Source: Polaromonas sp. JS666 (lineage in GTDB: Bacteria > Pseudomonadota > Gammaproteobacteria > Burkholderiales > Burkholderiaceae_C). Taken from it: a stretch of 64,000 nt of DNA. The DNA lies in assembly GCF_000013865.1 (NCBI RefSeq), contig NC_007948.1:4386001-4450000 (forward strand). The letters are read 5' to 3'. Shown here one piece after another: positions 62,524 to 64,000 of this stretch (within the stretch, counting starts at the first letter, position 1; each line of letters starts with the position of its first letter). The notes beneath the pieces are model-generated. The model did not search any database. It saw only the letters and a program-made list of their open reading frames with translations, and was not told the DNA's origin. Position numbers and translations under genes: made by a program.

Positions 62524-64000
<1,477 letters not shown>

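Overview
The window is GC-rich and gene-dense. It reads as the chromosome of a betaproteobacterium of the family Comamonadaceae, close to Polaromonas, Rhodoferax or Variovorax. The pointers are a Bug/TctC-type solute receptor, a LiuR-type MerR regulator with its palindromic operators, a tandem glycine riboswitch, the gene set corC-lnt / glyQ-glyS-gmhB-plsC-ygjP, and Comamonadaceae-like short GC-rich repeats. This assignment comes from protein and gene-order recognition; no database search was run.

Layout. 1-2.4 kb: the end of a Bug receptor gene with a split AtuA-like pair. 2.5-10.8 kb: mixed housekeeping and stress genes, namely a hydrolase fused to two ACT domains, a class V aminotransferase, YciI, GST, DoxX with a divergent LysR gene, AraC with a divergent peroxiredoxin gene, a truncated HAD gene, YchJ and a rhodanese. 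10.8-11.5 kb: a type II toxin-antitoxin pair with a broken toxin, beside a stray 3' end of an acyl-CoA dehydrogenase gene. 11.6-19.8 kb: a long minus-strand catabolic run (acyl-CoA dehydrogenase, SDR, thiolase, aceK, carbonic anhydrase, isovaleryl-CoA dehydrogenase, thioesterase, LiuR) with two perfect LiuR-type palindromes. 19.9-22.8 kb: an MBL hydrolase carrying an in-frame repeat insertion, then a tandem glycine riboswitch ahead of a DadA-like oxidoreductase. 22.9-30.8 kb: a signalling block of two histidine kinases, one of 1562 aa with six PAS domains and a GAF, and two response regulators.

30.9-43.4 kb: envelope and translation genes (ygjP-like, plsC, gmhB, glyS, glyQ, lnt, corC), split by a four-gene insert of LysR, SDR, L-asparaginase and LysR. 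43.7-48.6 kb: a small secreted protein, a GNAT, and an aromatic amino-acid cluster of Lrp/AsnC, 4-hydroxyphenylpyruvate dioxygenase, periplasmic cyclohexadienyl dehydratase and phenylalanine 4-hydroxylase. 48.7-53.6 kb: the most unusual region, a tight three-gene cassette of a class III adenylate cyclase with TolB-like and TPR regions, a soluble PAP2/vanadium-haloperoxidase-fold protein with an N-terminal (GGF)10 tail, and a leaderless subtilisin-like protease. A Crp-family gene converges on it. 54.5-62.1 kb: LuxR-type regulator, lipase-like hydrolase, GMC oxidoreductase with a Tat-signal partner, a conserved hypothetical gene, fadD and a second MBL gene. 62.2 kb to the end: 5S rRNA and the 3' half of 23S rRNA on the minus strand, with two terminators.

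How it fits together. The LiuR block should convert leucine-derived and other short-chain acyl-CoAs to acetyl-CoA, and it carries aceK, the switch between the TCA cycle and the glyoxylate bypass. The aromatic cluster should turn prephenate or phenylalanine into homogentisate. The best candidate for an undescribed system is the cyclase / GGF-PAP2 / subtilase cassette. Its catalytic residues are intact in all three proteins, but its role is unknown.
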